Source: Monodelphis domestica
Lineage: Eukaryota > Chordata > Mammalia > Didelphimorphia > Didelphidae
Length of the DNA: 64,000 nt
Assembly: GCF_027887165.1 (NCBI RefSeq)
Contig: NC_077229.1
Location: forward strand, 111,942,020-112,006,019
Direction: 5' to 3'
Shown: positions 53,108-63,816 of the stretch, one piece after another
Numbering within the stretch: position 1 is the stretch's first letter
Layout of the letters: every line of letters starts with the position of its first letter
The notes under the pieces: generated by a model
Told to the model about the DNA's origin: nothing
What the model saw: only the letters and a program-made list of their open reading frames with translations
The model's database searches: none
Made by a program: the position numbers and the translations under genes

Positions 53108-55469
53108 TGAAAGCATTGCAGCATCACTTTTCTGGAGTTAATAGATTATTGTGTGGATCTTGTTTCTTAATCCTTTCACAATTGTTTTCTGTCACAATAT
53201 AGTATCTCAGAAAGTCATCCTGGGCTCATTTGGAAATTTGATACTTATCTTGTTACTTTTTCCAACTCATTGAACCTCAGGGACCTTGGGTAAGGGTTTC
53301 AATGAATTCAGCCCTTTCAGGGCTTTTGGTTGAGTGTGTGGTCTTTTTGAAACATTTTTCTTAAATTTCGTTTCTAAGAAAATCTAGACAGATTCATTCT
53401 TTTATTAAAGTGCTTTGGCACACAAATGGGATAGAGATAAAAAAAAAAAGATCTGAGCCTTGGGCTAGGTAAAGATAAGAGGAACAAGGGAAATAGAGAA
53501 GATGGTACCCATAAAAGTATGAAGGAGATTTACTCATCTGAAGAGGGAATATTAGCTGATCACAGTGAAGAGCACAGGGGCAGGAAAGAACAAGAAATTC
53601 CTATCTGATATAAACCAAGGAGAACTAAGGAAATGTTAAAAAATATTTTACTGGTTATTTCTTTGTTCTTGTTATCAGGTGGTAAAATTGATTTTGGACA
53701 GTTTGGTTATTCAGCCAACCCGGCTGTGATATGAGTGACTTTGGGATATAGAGGGAGGTAGAGATGGTGTACAAAGGGTCATTCACTTGTCCAGGATATT
53801 TAACTTCGTTACTTGTAGAGTTTGTCAGTACTTCTCTTGTATTTTCCCAGTGTGTTAGGTACATAGATTTTAGTTAACACTAGCTGAATTGAATTGAAAG
53901 ATATATACGTGTATAAATATATACATATATATTGAATTCATCATATATATATCTATAAGGTGCAATTAGTACAAGTTTGCTATAGGAAAAGCTTTCATGT
54001 GGTGATGAATATCAAAAGGGAGGAATGAAGTTAGTACATATTATGGGGGGAAAGAATCCTATAATAGTTGTACTTAAATGTTATCTGATCTATATTAAGT
54101 TGTTATAAATTCTTTGACTCTGGTGTCCTTAAGCCGTGGTTTCCATTAGTTAAGTAGTTTGCATTTTTATCTTTTAATCATATTTATTTTAAATATACCT
54201 TGTGGGAAATGATTGCTGTCTCAGTTTTTTGTTTTTTCTTTTTGAGTTCATTTGAAACATAATACATTCTTCTCCAGCCCCCTTTTTTTCCTGTGTAGAT
54301 CTTTGTTTCAAATGTGTTTACTAGAAATGACATGGTGGGATTCTACTTTCTAATCCATTTTACTAATCCTCTTCTATTTTATAAGTGACCACATCCTATT
54401 TATGTTTATAGTCAGCATTCTTAATGTCATTTTTACCTCTATCCTGTCCTCTTAAACTCCTACTTCTTAACCTCTCAAAAGAAGATATTGAGAAAGAATG
54501 TGTTCAACTCCTACCTTGATTATAGGTTTTTTTTACCCTTTCTTAAACATTTCCCCCCTCATTCTAGCCTCCTTTTAAAATCCCTTTACTAATTGTTTCT
54601 GTCTGTTACCCTGTTTAATCTGACTTTTATTTATGCCAGACTCTTGGTGTCTTATGTTCTACCCTCCTTTGTCTGGTTAGGTGATAGATAGTAAGTCAGG
54701 AGGCTTTTCCTGATTGTCTCCTTTCCCCCACGACATTAGGGTCTTCCCTCTGAGGTCTGTTATTCCTATCAATTAAGAAGAAAACTAGATTGCATTACAG
54801 AACTGCCTCCGTACTTTCAGTTATCTTGAGCTGGTCCATTAATTAACCCATCACATTTGCTTAAAAACAAAACAAAATATGAATTTCTCATAGAGAGGCA
54901 GCATGAGTGATATTATATGTCAGATGTAGCTTTTGAATCCTGGTCTTCCTAACTCCAAGATCACACATTGTGAACATATCAATTGACTGCTCCTGGAAAC
55001 CATCTAAGACTTTTATAGACTAGTGGCTAATCTGCATTGGCTAAGGGAGTTTACACATTTGGCATTATTCACTATGCCAGATGAGGTCCCAGATTCTCAT
55101 TCCTCTCCCCAGAAATTCTTCTGATGAATCTGAATGAATGGGAATCATAGGATTCTCTGAGGAAATACATTTTTGGTGATCTAATGGGTAATGAAGAAAT
55201 GTATGATAGGTGTAAGTAAAATCATAGTAGATTACCAATGAGAATTTGTAGATAGTAGATGATTAGTATGAATCTTATATTGGTGTTCATGAAATGTAAA
55301 AAGAACTTGAGGAAGCCTGAATGTAGTAGGTAGATCTTGGAAAGATTTATGATAGGACATGTATAAGCATCATATAAGATAAAAAGATGTGAATAGGTTG
55401 TAATAAGCATATACAGACTTGCTCAGGTCATCTTAATGTTAAAAAAAATTTATCCAAATATAATACTTT
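53108..55469. other. Mostly unrecognised, AT-rich sequence
   Basis: Includes an AT-rich patch (53890-53960, with many ATATAT words) and a MIR-like fragment at about 54890-54990 ('agaggcagcatgagtgatat', 'gaatcctggtcttcctaact'). No exon or RNA gene was recognised. Confidence 0.4.
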
Positions 55470-55644
55470 GTTCTTTTTCACAACAGATCCATAGAAAAAG
55501 CCATCTGTGTTCATTGCTTTTACTTTTTTGCACACTTTTCATTCTCTAAATTGTAAAAATAAAAAATAAAATAGTGAGCTACCTAAAATATAGATGGAAA
55601 ACTGTTCAAAACTGTTCAACTCACCAATCAGGTCCAAACTGTTT

Positions 55645-55677
55645 GGATACTTTTGATAGAGGTAATCAAAAGTATCC
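55645..55677. repeat. Perfect 13-bp inverted repeat with 7-bp loop
   Basis: ggatacttttgat at 55645-55657 and its exact complement atcaaaagtatcc at 55665-55677. Located just left of the LTR at 55690 and absent from the matching LTR at 63251, so it belongs to the flank. Confidence 0.9.
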
Positions 55678-55689
55678 TCAGTGATGAAG

Positions 55690-56438
55690 TGAAGCTCAAA
55701 TGTGAACTTCCTTTCAGTACCAGGCGCAAGGATGCTAAAGAGACTCTTATTATAAAAATAAAATGTTTATTGAAATATATAAGAATAAATAAAGGATTTT
55801 TAATTCTAAAGGATTCTAAATCCACCCAAATAAATTCCCTGGTTCCGCAAGGAACCACTTCTCCTGTGTTTCACAGGCTACACTAATTCTCCCTGATCTG
55901 ACTAACCCAAATTTATACTATCTAAATAAAAACTACCACTATTATACTTATAAATCTTAACTTTGCCTTCAAATTAAAAAAAAATAGCAAAGGCTAGCTG
56001 GTTAAGTCTCAACAAGAATCAAGTTAGGACTCTGAGTCTCAGAGTCCAAACCAAAGACCAGGTTTTCCTTGGTTTTCTCAGAGTTAAACAATCTATAAAA
56101 CCACAACAGATATTCAATAGTGTTTCACAAGTTGGGAAAGGAAAACACTGAGCTTCTTCAGATCTTTCCCTCAGACAGAGAGAGAGAAGCAAAGATGTTA
56201 CCTCCTGACCAGCCAGCTGAGAGAGACTCTGAGAGTGTATGTCTCTGTCAATTGCCAGATAGCAATTCCCAACTGCCTGCGAGAGTAATTGACAAAGAAA
56301 AATCGGTTATAACTGTCACATCTGAAATTAACATGCTCTCTCAGCTCTGCTTCAAACTCCAGTTCTTTTCTCAAGCCAGCCACTTTACTTATCTCTAAAC
56401 TAATAAAACAATACTTATTTTCTAATATCATCCTTACA
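55690..56438 (-). mobile_element. Solo LTR of an endogenous retrovirus, antisense
   Basis: On the minus strand it begins TGTAAGGATGATATTAG and ends ...GAGCTTCA, giving the usual TG...CA ends, with a polyadenylation signal in 'caataaacatttta' (near 55767-55780). It matches the LTR at 63251-63816 over both ends but has extra sequence in the middle (749 versus 566 bp). It sits inside an L2 with no internal retroviral sequence, as expected after LTR-LTR recombination. No clean target duplication was seen. Confidence 0.75.
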
Positions 56439-57472
56439 AGATTCTGTTCTCATTATTCAACAAAACTTTTCTTCAGTTACTACTGATCTCATAATTGAAA
56501 ATCTTTTCAATTGAAAACCTTTTCTTAATTTTCATCCTTTTTGATATACATTAATCATCCTCTCTTTCTGGATATTCTTTCTTCTATGGATTTTCTTGCC
56601 AGTGATCTTTCTTGGCTCTCCTCCTGAATATCTAGCTACTTCATTCTTTGTTGGATTATCATCCAGATTCTTCTCTCCTAATAATGAATATATCTCCTAA
56701 CTGATATCCCTGCCTTCTAACATCTTCTCTATATTTCATTTTATGAAAATGCAGGCCTCGTTATGTCATGATTCTCCTCAAAAAACTGCAGTGGATCCTT
56801 ACTTTCTTTGGCATTTTTTTGTCATCATAATCATAATTATTATTTTCAATAAACAAATAATTATTTTCAGTAAACAAAAAAACTTCCATTTCTCCCTCCC
56901 AGTTTAGTCCTCCTGCCCCATGGAGAACAAAAGGAACACAAGATCCCTCTTACATACACATAGTCAAGTAAAACAAATTTCTACATTAGCCTTGTCCAAG
57001 AAAACTTGATCTCCTTCTGTACTCCAGCATGCTCTTTTCTACCAGAAGGTGGCTAGCATGTAATCCTTTGAAATTACAGTTGGTGTTTACACTGATCAGA
57101 GTTCTTAATTCTTTGAAAATTGTTTGTCTTTATCATATTGTTTTCATTAGATTGTTCTCCTAGTTTTGTTCCCCTGATTATATTTAAGTCTTCCTAGTTT
57201 TTTTTTCCATCATTTATTATGCCATTTTTCATAATAGTATTCCATCACATTTACATTGTACAATATTGTATTCCAACTTGTTCACCTATTTCACAATTCA
57301 TGGGCATTTCCCTGTCTTTGCCATCTCAAAAATAGTCATAAATATTTTTGTACATGTTTAGAGTTTTCCTTTGGACTGATCCTTTCATTTTTATGTAATT
57401 CCCCCTTCTTCCCTCATCCCCACTCTAACCATTTTCTTTCTCTATTTCCTTTTTTTATTGAGTGTGTGTATT

Positions 57473-57474
<2 letters not shown>

Positions 57475-57526
<52 letters not shown>
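57475..57526. repeat. (TG)n microsatellite
   Basis: About 26 TG units, continuing into a short GA patch, inside the HAL1-like 3' region. Confidence 0.98.
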
Positions 57527-57532
<6 letters not shown>

Positions 57533-58080
57533 GTGGATGGGGAGGTGATTACTATGTATTCTTTCCTTTGACCAGTTCAGATGAGAATGAGGTTCAAGTA
57601 TCAGTTGCTTCCTCTAAATCCTCCTCATGTTTGTATAGAGGTCTACTTATGTGAGAGAATTTTCCCTAATGGACATTATTGCCTCTTCTTCTACTTTCTC
57701 CAAGTATATTCCTCTTTCACTTCCTACCCATTCTTATTTTAAGATGGTCAAGACCTAGCAGAACTACTTCTAGGCTTTCAGTCTAATTAGAATCCCTCTT
57801 TGGCCCCTGAAAATTATAGGGTTCAGTAGAGGCACATATTAGCCCCCCATATTAGAATATAAATACTTGATCTTTGTTTAATTCTTTATCACTGTATTTA
57901 CCTATTTATGTTTCTCCTAATTCCTATCTGAATTTAAAAATATCTACACACACAGATCTGTTTATTTTTTTTTATCAGGAATGCTTGGAAGTCCTCTTTC
58001 ATTAAAGATATATTTTTTTCCTTTGTAGGATTATAGCCAGTTTTGTTAGGTAACAATGTATTACAAAAAAGCTGTGGCTA

Positions 58081-58335
58081 CTAAATAATGTATGAGACTG
58101 ACTGTTTCTTTCTGCCTGCCTTTTTTTTTCTTGGACCCAGAAGCTCTAGATTTTGTCTATTATATTCCTGGTAGTTTTCCTTTTGGATGACTGGTAGATA
58201 ATTTCCATTTCTATTTTGTCCTCTGGTTCTAAGGGATCTATGAAGTTTTAAGATTTCTTGACATAGGATACCTTGGATCTTATTTAAGTCATGACATTCA
58301 GATGGTCCAATCATTCTTAAATTTCTTTCCTTCAA
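58081..58335 (-). pseudogene. L1/HAL1 ORF1 fragment
   Basis: 84 open codons on the minus strand containing 'KERNLRMIGPSECHDLNK' and 'LCQEILK', comparable to the 'RRNNLRIIG' and '(F/L)xEIIK' blocks of the L1 ORF1p RNA-recognition domain. Further upstream on the minus strand (58340-58640) the sequence is A-rich and coiled-coil-like but stop-containing. Confidence 0.5.
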
Positions 58336-59839
58336 AATGTTTTCAAGTTAGTAGTTTTTGCTAGGAGGTAATAAATGGCCAAAATTTTTTCTTTTTTAGT
58401 CTTTTGACTTTGTTTCAGTATTTCTTAATATTTCATGAAGTCACTGTCTTCTATTTTGTTCTATTTTAATTTTCAGGGACTTTTTGCTTGGGCAAGGTTT
58501 TGTACCTCCTATACCAAGTTGTTAAATCCTTTCCTCAGTCTTTATTCTTAACTGCTCCTTTTTTTCAGTATTTTTCTCTAGCATTCTCATTTTATTAAAA
58601 ATGTTTTTAGCCCTTTTAAAAATTATTGCTTCATCTCTTCAAAGAATCATAGTTGAATTTGTTTTTTTTTTTGTTGTTGTTTTTTGTCAGTGTTTTTTTG
58701 TTCTGTGGTTTGTTTTTTTTCCCCTTTCCCCAGGCTCTGCTTGTGTTTTGGAATCATTCTCTTCTGGATCTGCTTTGAGCTTCCCTGCCATTTCAATAGA
58801 TTTTTGTGGTAGGATTATTTTTGTTTGTTTATTTTTCCAACCTACTGCCTAGCTTTGGACTTAATGTTAGGGCTGGGCTCTACCACTCTTGTAGGGAATA
58901 TCTGAGTTTGTCCTGTTGCTGCTTTCTTGGGAATATGAGGATTGTATTGTTACAGGATTTTAGGAATAACTCAGGCTCAGGACTTGTAACTTTTCAGTGT
59001 TCCCAAAGTGGTAAAATTTAGAGTATAGTCTAAATGTAATCACCCTAGTATAAGCTTTGAAAGTTCCTGACCTGGTTTTGAGTCTGAGCAACAGTAGACT
59101 GTTGCTGAATTCAGTTTATACTAACCAAGGAAACTTTTGGTTCAGAGTGGCAGAGCTGCAGGCTCTTTGATCTGGGATTCCTGCCTTCATTATTCCTCTG
59201 CAGGCTTCATACTAGAAGACAGACAACTAGAGACTGGAATGAAGACATGTCTTTGCTCCTATCATATGAGCTTCATTTCTGTTGTTTCTTTCTGAAACTA
59301 CTCCTCTCTCTCAGTATATAGCCCAAAGCCTAATCCCATTTCCTATCCCCTCCATCCAGAATCTGTGACCTGGAACTAGACAGTGACAAAACTTCCATTT
59401 GCTGCCTGCCTCTGTTGAGGTGCCCAGAGATGGGAATGGAACCTCTTTCTCTCTTGGTACACAGCTGCCTCCTCCTAGGTGCTCCTGGATAGGCATTGAC
59501 TCCAGGGTCCATTTGCTGTCTCCCTATATACATACTACTTGAGCTAGAAAAATTATTTCACTGTGACTTCTTGAAATTTCCCATCATGAATCTGTCTGGT
59601 GTGTCTGCATCTTTTTAGAGCAGCTATAGGGGGATGTTTGTTGTCCTGCTTTCTACTACCTCTGCCTGGCATGGGAAGCCCTCACAGTCTGGTTCCAACC
59701 TTTCTTGCTTTTGGCTGCTAATGTTAAAACTCCACAGGCACTTATTTTTAGCCTAGAGACCCACTGGCCTACTTGATGTTCCCTGTATAAGATACCCTAT
59801 TGAGATCCAGACCTGTTTTCTTTTTCTTTTATCTCCTTT

Positions 59840-61430
59840 GCCTTGCACAGCTCCACACTCTATTTGTCACATTTAATTTTTCTCCTACTTGTCTGGCTAT
59901 TCTTTTTCATCTCCTTTTCTAAATCACCATGCATATTCTATACTTAGCAATTTGTGTATCTTAAGGCTCTGTCCTGGACTCATTTCTTCTTTTTATGTAC
60001 TTTCCTTCCCAGTGATCTCTTTAGCTCCCTTGGATTAAGTTATCTTCACTATGCAGATGATACCCAGGTTCTATATATTCATCTCTAGCCTCTTTTTAAG
60101 CTCCTGTCTTATATCACTATTTACTGGACATTTCCAACTGAATGTCTTGTAGGTTTCTCTGGTGTATGAGATATACTGGTAGTATCTCTGGTGTAAGGGC
60201 TTCTCAAACTCTTTTCAAGGCTGTTTGTCCATCTTTGGGGTCTACTTTTCACCCAACTCTCACCTATGGCTCCAAGAAGTTGTAGTGGACAAGTTAAACC
60301 AGGTTGAGAGTAACTGATGGGACTCAAGCCTATTGGTGGGTTAGAGGAATGACTACCCCAAGCAAGATGCTACTCCTGGTAAAATGGAAGAATGAGAACA
60401 GTTTGTACCAATGGCCATGAAGGTGGCTGAAACAAGTATCTGTGACTTGATCAGACATCAAAGATGCCAATGTCATCCATTGTATCCTAGGCCGTAACAA
60501 TTGCCCCAACTTTTGTCTTGCCACTGGACTTTGATAACTCTGAAAGAGAGACTGACAGTGCAATTATGTTTCACTTAAATCCAATTCATGCTCAAGTCAA
60601 GACTTCATCCTATGATGTCACTGGTTCTCTTCAAAATGAAGGGCAAACAGCAGTTTCTGTCAAGGCTATCATGTTTCCCAAGTCCTGATGATTCTATCTC
60701 CACTATGTCTCACATTCTTTCTCTTCTGTTCACTCACATGGTGATTTCCCTGGTTCTGGTCCTTATATCTGTGGCCTGAACAATTACAAAAGCTTCTTAA
60801 TCAGCTTCCTTGCCCCACTCTTTTTTCCTTTTCCATTCCATCCTCTCTTATAGCTGTCAAAGTTATGCTTATAAATCACAGATTTGATCAAGTCATTCCC
60901 TTGCTCAAGAAACTCATGAGCCTCTTTAGCTCCTTAAGGATAAAAGCACAAACTCCTCTAGCAACTAAAACCCTTTGCTATCTAAGTCCACACCACCTTT
61001 CTAGGCACATCCCACATAACTTCCTTTTAACTCTTCTCTATTCTAGGCAAAGTGATATGCATACACAATATTCACAGTATTCCTTTCTTATTTTTATGCC
61101 TTTGAATCAGCCAACTTTCAGGTCTAGAACTCTTCTTTCACCTTTCACAGAATCCTTCAGAAATCCTGTCCTATGGTGAGATCATTCTTGATCTTCCTGG
61201 TTTCATACCCTTTTCTTCAAGATTACATTATATTTACTTTGTCTATATTTTTCATGTATTTATTTTATATGTGTATATATCTTTTCTTTCAAATTGATTT
61301 CAAGCTCCTAGAATGCTGGAACAATTTCTCTTTATCTCTACAGTTCTCAAGATCTCATATAGAGCCAGGAACATTGTGTGTGCTTCATAAACATTTGGAT
61401 GAATTAATTGGAATAATTTGGGCTATCCTA
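59840..61430 (+). mobile_element. L2-like (CR1-superfamily) LINE, sense, split by repeat X
   Basis: 'cttaaggctctgtcctggac', 'cactatgcagatgataccca' (encoding YADDTQ, the reverse-transcriptase catalytic motif) and 'catttccaactgaatgtctt', then after 60652 'acaattacaaaagcttctta', 'atcagatttgatcaagtcat' region, 'ggataaaagcacaaactcct' and 'cacagaatccttcagaaatc'. It differs from the other L2 copies enough to be another subfamily or an L3-type element. Confidence 0.7.
60162..60652 (+). repeat. Repeat X-related element, copy 4
   Basis: 'ggtgtatgagatatactggt', 'agtatctctggtgtaagg', 'cacccaactctcacctatgg', 'ctccaagaagttgtagtgg' and 'ttgagagtaactgatggg' match the 5' half of copies 1 and 2. The 3' half ('tggccatgaaggtggctgaa', 'cagacatcaaagatgccaat', 'gccactggactttgataact', 'tcttcaaaatgaagggcaaa') instead matches copy 3. 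Possible short target duplication gtttct on both sides (60154-60159 and 60653-60658). Confidence 0.7.
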
Positions 61431-62039
61431 AATTAAAACTCACTTTATAATATTAAGCACAAGATATGAAACAGGGTAAGAAATCCATTGACTTTACTTG
61501 GTAATACTGTCATAGGTAGAATAGTGAGTTGCGTTTTATAAAAACCAAAATCAGAGTTTTAAGCAAAACCTGGTATAAATTAAATTATGCAGATTAAAAA
61601 TTTTTTAAGTAAATTCTTGTGTTAGCTTTGGTTTTTAAAATTTTATGTAACATAATGTAAAACTTCATCAAGAAATTTAATTTGTGGCAAATCTTAATAC
61701 CCCCTCTCGTAACTATACAAATATTTTAAAAGGTAAATTATTCATGGAGTTTCCTCCCAAGGCTAGTTGTGGAAAAGATGGGAGACAAAAAACATAATCT
61801 GTATAAATTTTAATTAAGTAGTGTTTTTCTACTTTGGAAAAATCCTTTGGGTCTATAAAATTTCAATTGAGATCTTGGAATGGGGTAAAAATTGCTTTTC
61901 TGTTGTTTTAAAAACCAATCAGGGTACTACTATTGGTTTATTTGCTTAATTCAAAGCAGCTGCAATTTCTAGCTGCTTAGAGGGTCTATTGATTGTCAGT
62001 CTATATATAAACTCATTTATTATAAATTACCCTACCTCC
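61431..62039. other. Unique sequence, possible conserved block
   Basis: No repeat recognised. About 61900-62030 is repeat-free with mixed motifs ('caaagcagctgcaatttcta') and is a weak conserved-element candidate. Confidence 0.35.
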
Positions 62040-62605
62040 TCATATATTTCAGCCAGACTGGCCTTTCTGTTCTTCACAAAAAGTGTTTCATCACCAACCC
62101 CATTCCTATGTAGTTGTTAGTATCTGGAATGTATTCCCTCCTCACTACAAGAGCCTACTTAATACAAGAAGCCTTTTCCTAACACCCACTGTCCCTCCAG
62201 AAAAAAAAAAATTGCTAGTGGCCTATATCTCTAAACTGCTTCTATTTATTTCTTGCATTTATACAGAGGTTACATGCATGAGAGGCAGCCTGGAATAGTG
62301 GAGAAAGGTCTTTGATTCAGTTTCTCCCTTGAAGTTAAAGTCTTGGCACTTGGGCTGTTTGATCCTGGGCAACTTATTTCAACCTCTTATTGGCCTCAGG
62401 GAACTCTAAGACTCTAAATTTCAGAGAAAACACTGATTTGCATTGGTAGAAGGAAATTCCTCCATACATAGATGGTTGCATGTTTTCTCTCTGGAGAGAA
62501 TGTGGGTTCCTTGAGAACAAGGGCTGTTTTTTGTTTTTGTTTCCCCAGTGCCTAGCATAATGATCTGCACATTGGTAGGTACTTAATAAGTGCTTGTTGA
62601 TTAAT
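62040..62605 (+). mobile_element. LINE-2 3' end, sense, with nested SINE
   Basis: 'actggcctttctgttcttca', 'tatctggaatgtattccctc', 'agaagccttttcctaacacc' and 'ctgcttctatttatttcttg', then after the SINE 'gagaatgtgggttccttgag', 'cagtgcctagcataatgatc' and 'cttaataagtgcttgttga'. Confidence 0.85.
62282..62480 (+). mobile_element. MIR/MAR-type SINE inside the L2 end
   Basis: 'aggcagcctggaatagtgga', 'tcttggcacttgggctgttt', 'gatcctgggcaacttatttc' and 'aacctcttattggcctcagg' give the tRNA-like head and core in sense. Confidence 0.7.
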
Positions 62606-62639
62606 AATATGAAATTCCTAATTTTAAGCCTGTATATTT

Positions 62640-62765
62640 TCAGTCCAATTCAGCAAGCATTCATTAAGTGTGTCATATATGTCTCTGGCACTGGGAAGAC
62701 ATAAACAAAAATATCTAATAGTACTTATCTTCAGGGAACTTATATTCTATTGGAAGGACCTCTCT
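62640..62765 (-). mobile_element. LINE-2 3' end (antisense)
   Basis: 'caattcagcaagcattcatt', 'aagtgtgtcatatatgtctc', 'tggcactgggaagacataaa' and 'ttcagggaacttatattcta' form a reversed L2 tail, tail to tail with the preceding sense copy. Confidence 0.75.
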
Positions 62766-63250
62766 TCTATTTATAAGATTAATCCTTTGGAGTTAATATT
62801 AATAAATTTTTTCATTGAACAGTCATATAACAGTGGATAATAATGATAAATTTAGACGGGTTGACAGTAATTTTCTGCTTCTTTTTATGGGAGGGTTATC
62901 AAGGCTACTTCACACAGATCTTAGAACATGCCAAAATAAAGCAGTCTCTCGAATATGACTATTAAAAACTACCTTGTTTAATTGCTGAAAAGGCTGACAT
63001 GAATTTGGTGAAGAATGTTATTTCCTTTCTACACAGTCTGTCTTATAAATTGCTGGTGTCTTGCTCAACATCTGGGAGCAGTAGCATGTTATCTTGGCTT
63101 TAAAAAGGAATGGGAGGTATAGGGGAGTAGTGTAAAAATAAAAGGCAAACTGTAAAACTAATGGGCAATTAATCGATTGTGAGTTCATAAACTGATTTTG
63201 ATACTCAACTTGCTGTGCTTACAAAGTATTTTCAGTTTATATCAGTAAAG
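62766..63250. other. Unique sequence
   Basis: Nothing recognised. Confidence 0.4.
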
Positions 63251-63816
63251 TGAAGCTCATAAATGAACTTCTCTTCAGGGCCAGGCACAAGAACGCTAAA
63301 GAGACTCTGATTATAAAAAAAAAAAAAAAATTATTGAAATATATAAGGATAAAAGGATTTCTAACTCTAAGGGATTCTAACTCCACCCAAATAAAACTCC
63401 CTGGTTCCACAAGGAACTGCTTCTCCTGTTTTCACAGGCTACACTAATCCTTCCTGATCTGACAAACCCAAATTTTTGCTAAAATAAACTACTACTATTA
63501 TCCTTATAATTCTTAACTTCGTCTTCACATTATAAAAATAACAAAGGCTAGCTGGTTGTCTCAACAAGAATCAAGTTAGAACTCTGAGAGAGAGAGAGAG
63601 TAACTCCTCACTATCTCCCAGGAGGTAACTCCTCTCTCAGAGTAACTGCCACACCCAGAGTGTGTAACTGTCACAGAAAAACCATTAAACTGTCAACATT
63701 TGAAACTGACACTCTCTTAGATCTGCTTCAAACTCCAATTCTTTCTCAAGCCAGCTTCTCTACTTCTTATCTCTAAACTAATATAACAAGACCTAATTTC
63801 TAATATCATCCTTATA
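63251..63816 (-). mobile_element. 3' LTR of a minus-strand endogenous retrovirus
   Basis: Same family as the solo LTR at 55690-56438: shared 'tgaagctca', 'gccaggcacaag' region, 'actccctggttccaca', 'caaaggctagctggtt', 'caacaagaatcaagttagaa' and 'tctaatatcatcctta'. It is followed on the right by a polypurine tract, so this is the 3' LTR of a provirus that reads leftwards. A GA-microsatellite lies at 63584-63600. Confidence 0.8.

Larger units (their letters stand above)
55470..56815 (+). mobile_element. LINE-2, sense, split by an LTR
   Basis: Left part 'gatccatagaaaaagccatc', 'attgcttttacttttttgca', 'cacttttcattctct'. Right part from 56439 'tcattattcaacaaaacttt', 'cagttactactgatctcata', 'catcctctctttctggatat', 'gtgatctttcttggctctcc' and 'aaactgcagtggatccttac'. 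The parts are consecutive in L2 ORF2, so the LTR is a later insertion. Confidence 0.8.
56850..59700 (-). mobile_element. HAL1-like half-L1 element (antisense)
   Basis: On the minus strand the order is a GC-richer 5' UTR-like region (59700-58660), an ORF1 remnant (about 58640-58081), and directly a 3' region (58080-56850) with blocks seen at other L1/HAL1 ends ('gttctcctagttttgttccc', 'aatagtattccatcacattt', 'ttcatgggcatttccctgtc'). No reverse-transcriptase motif lies between, which is the HAL1 layout of ORF1 without ORF2. Boundaries are approximate and frames are broken. Confidence 0.55.

Noticed and set aside
57256..57654. 132-codon plus frame with a Cys-Val repeat
   Set aside because: The Cys-Val run is the (TG)n microsatellite, and the rest is antisense HAL1-like sequence.
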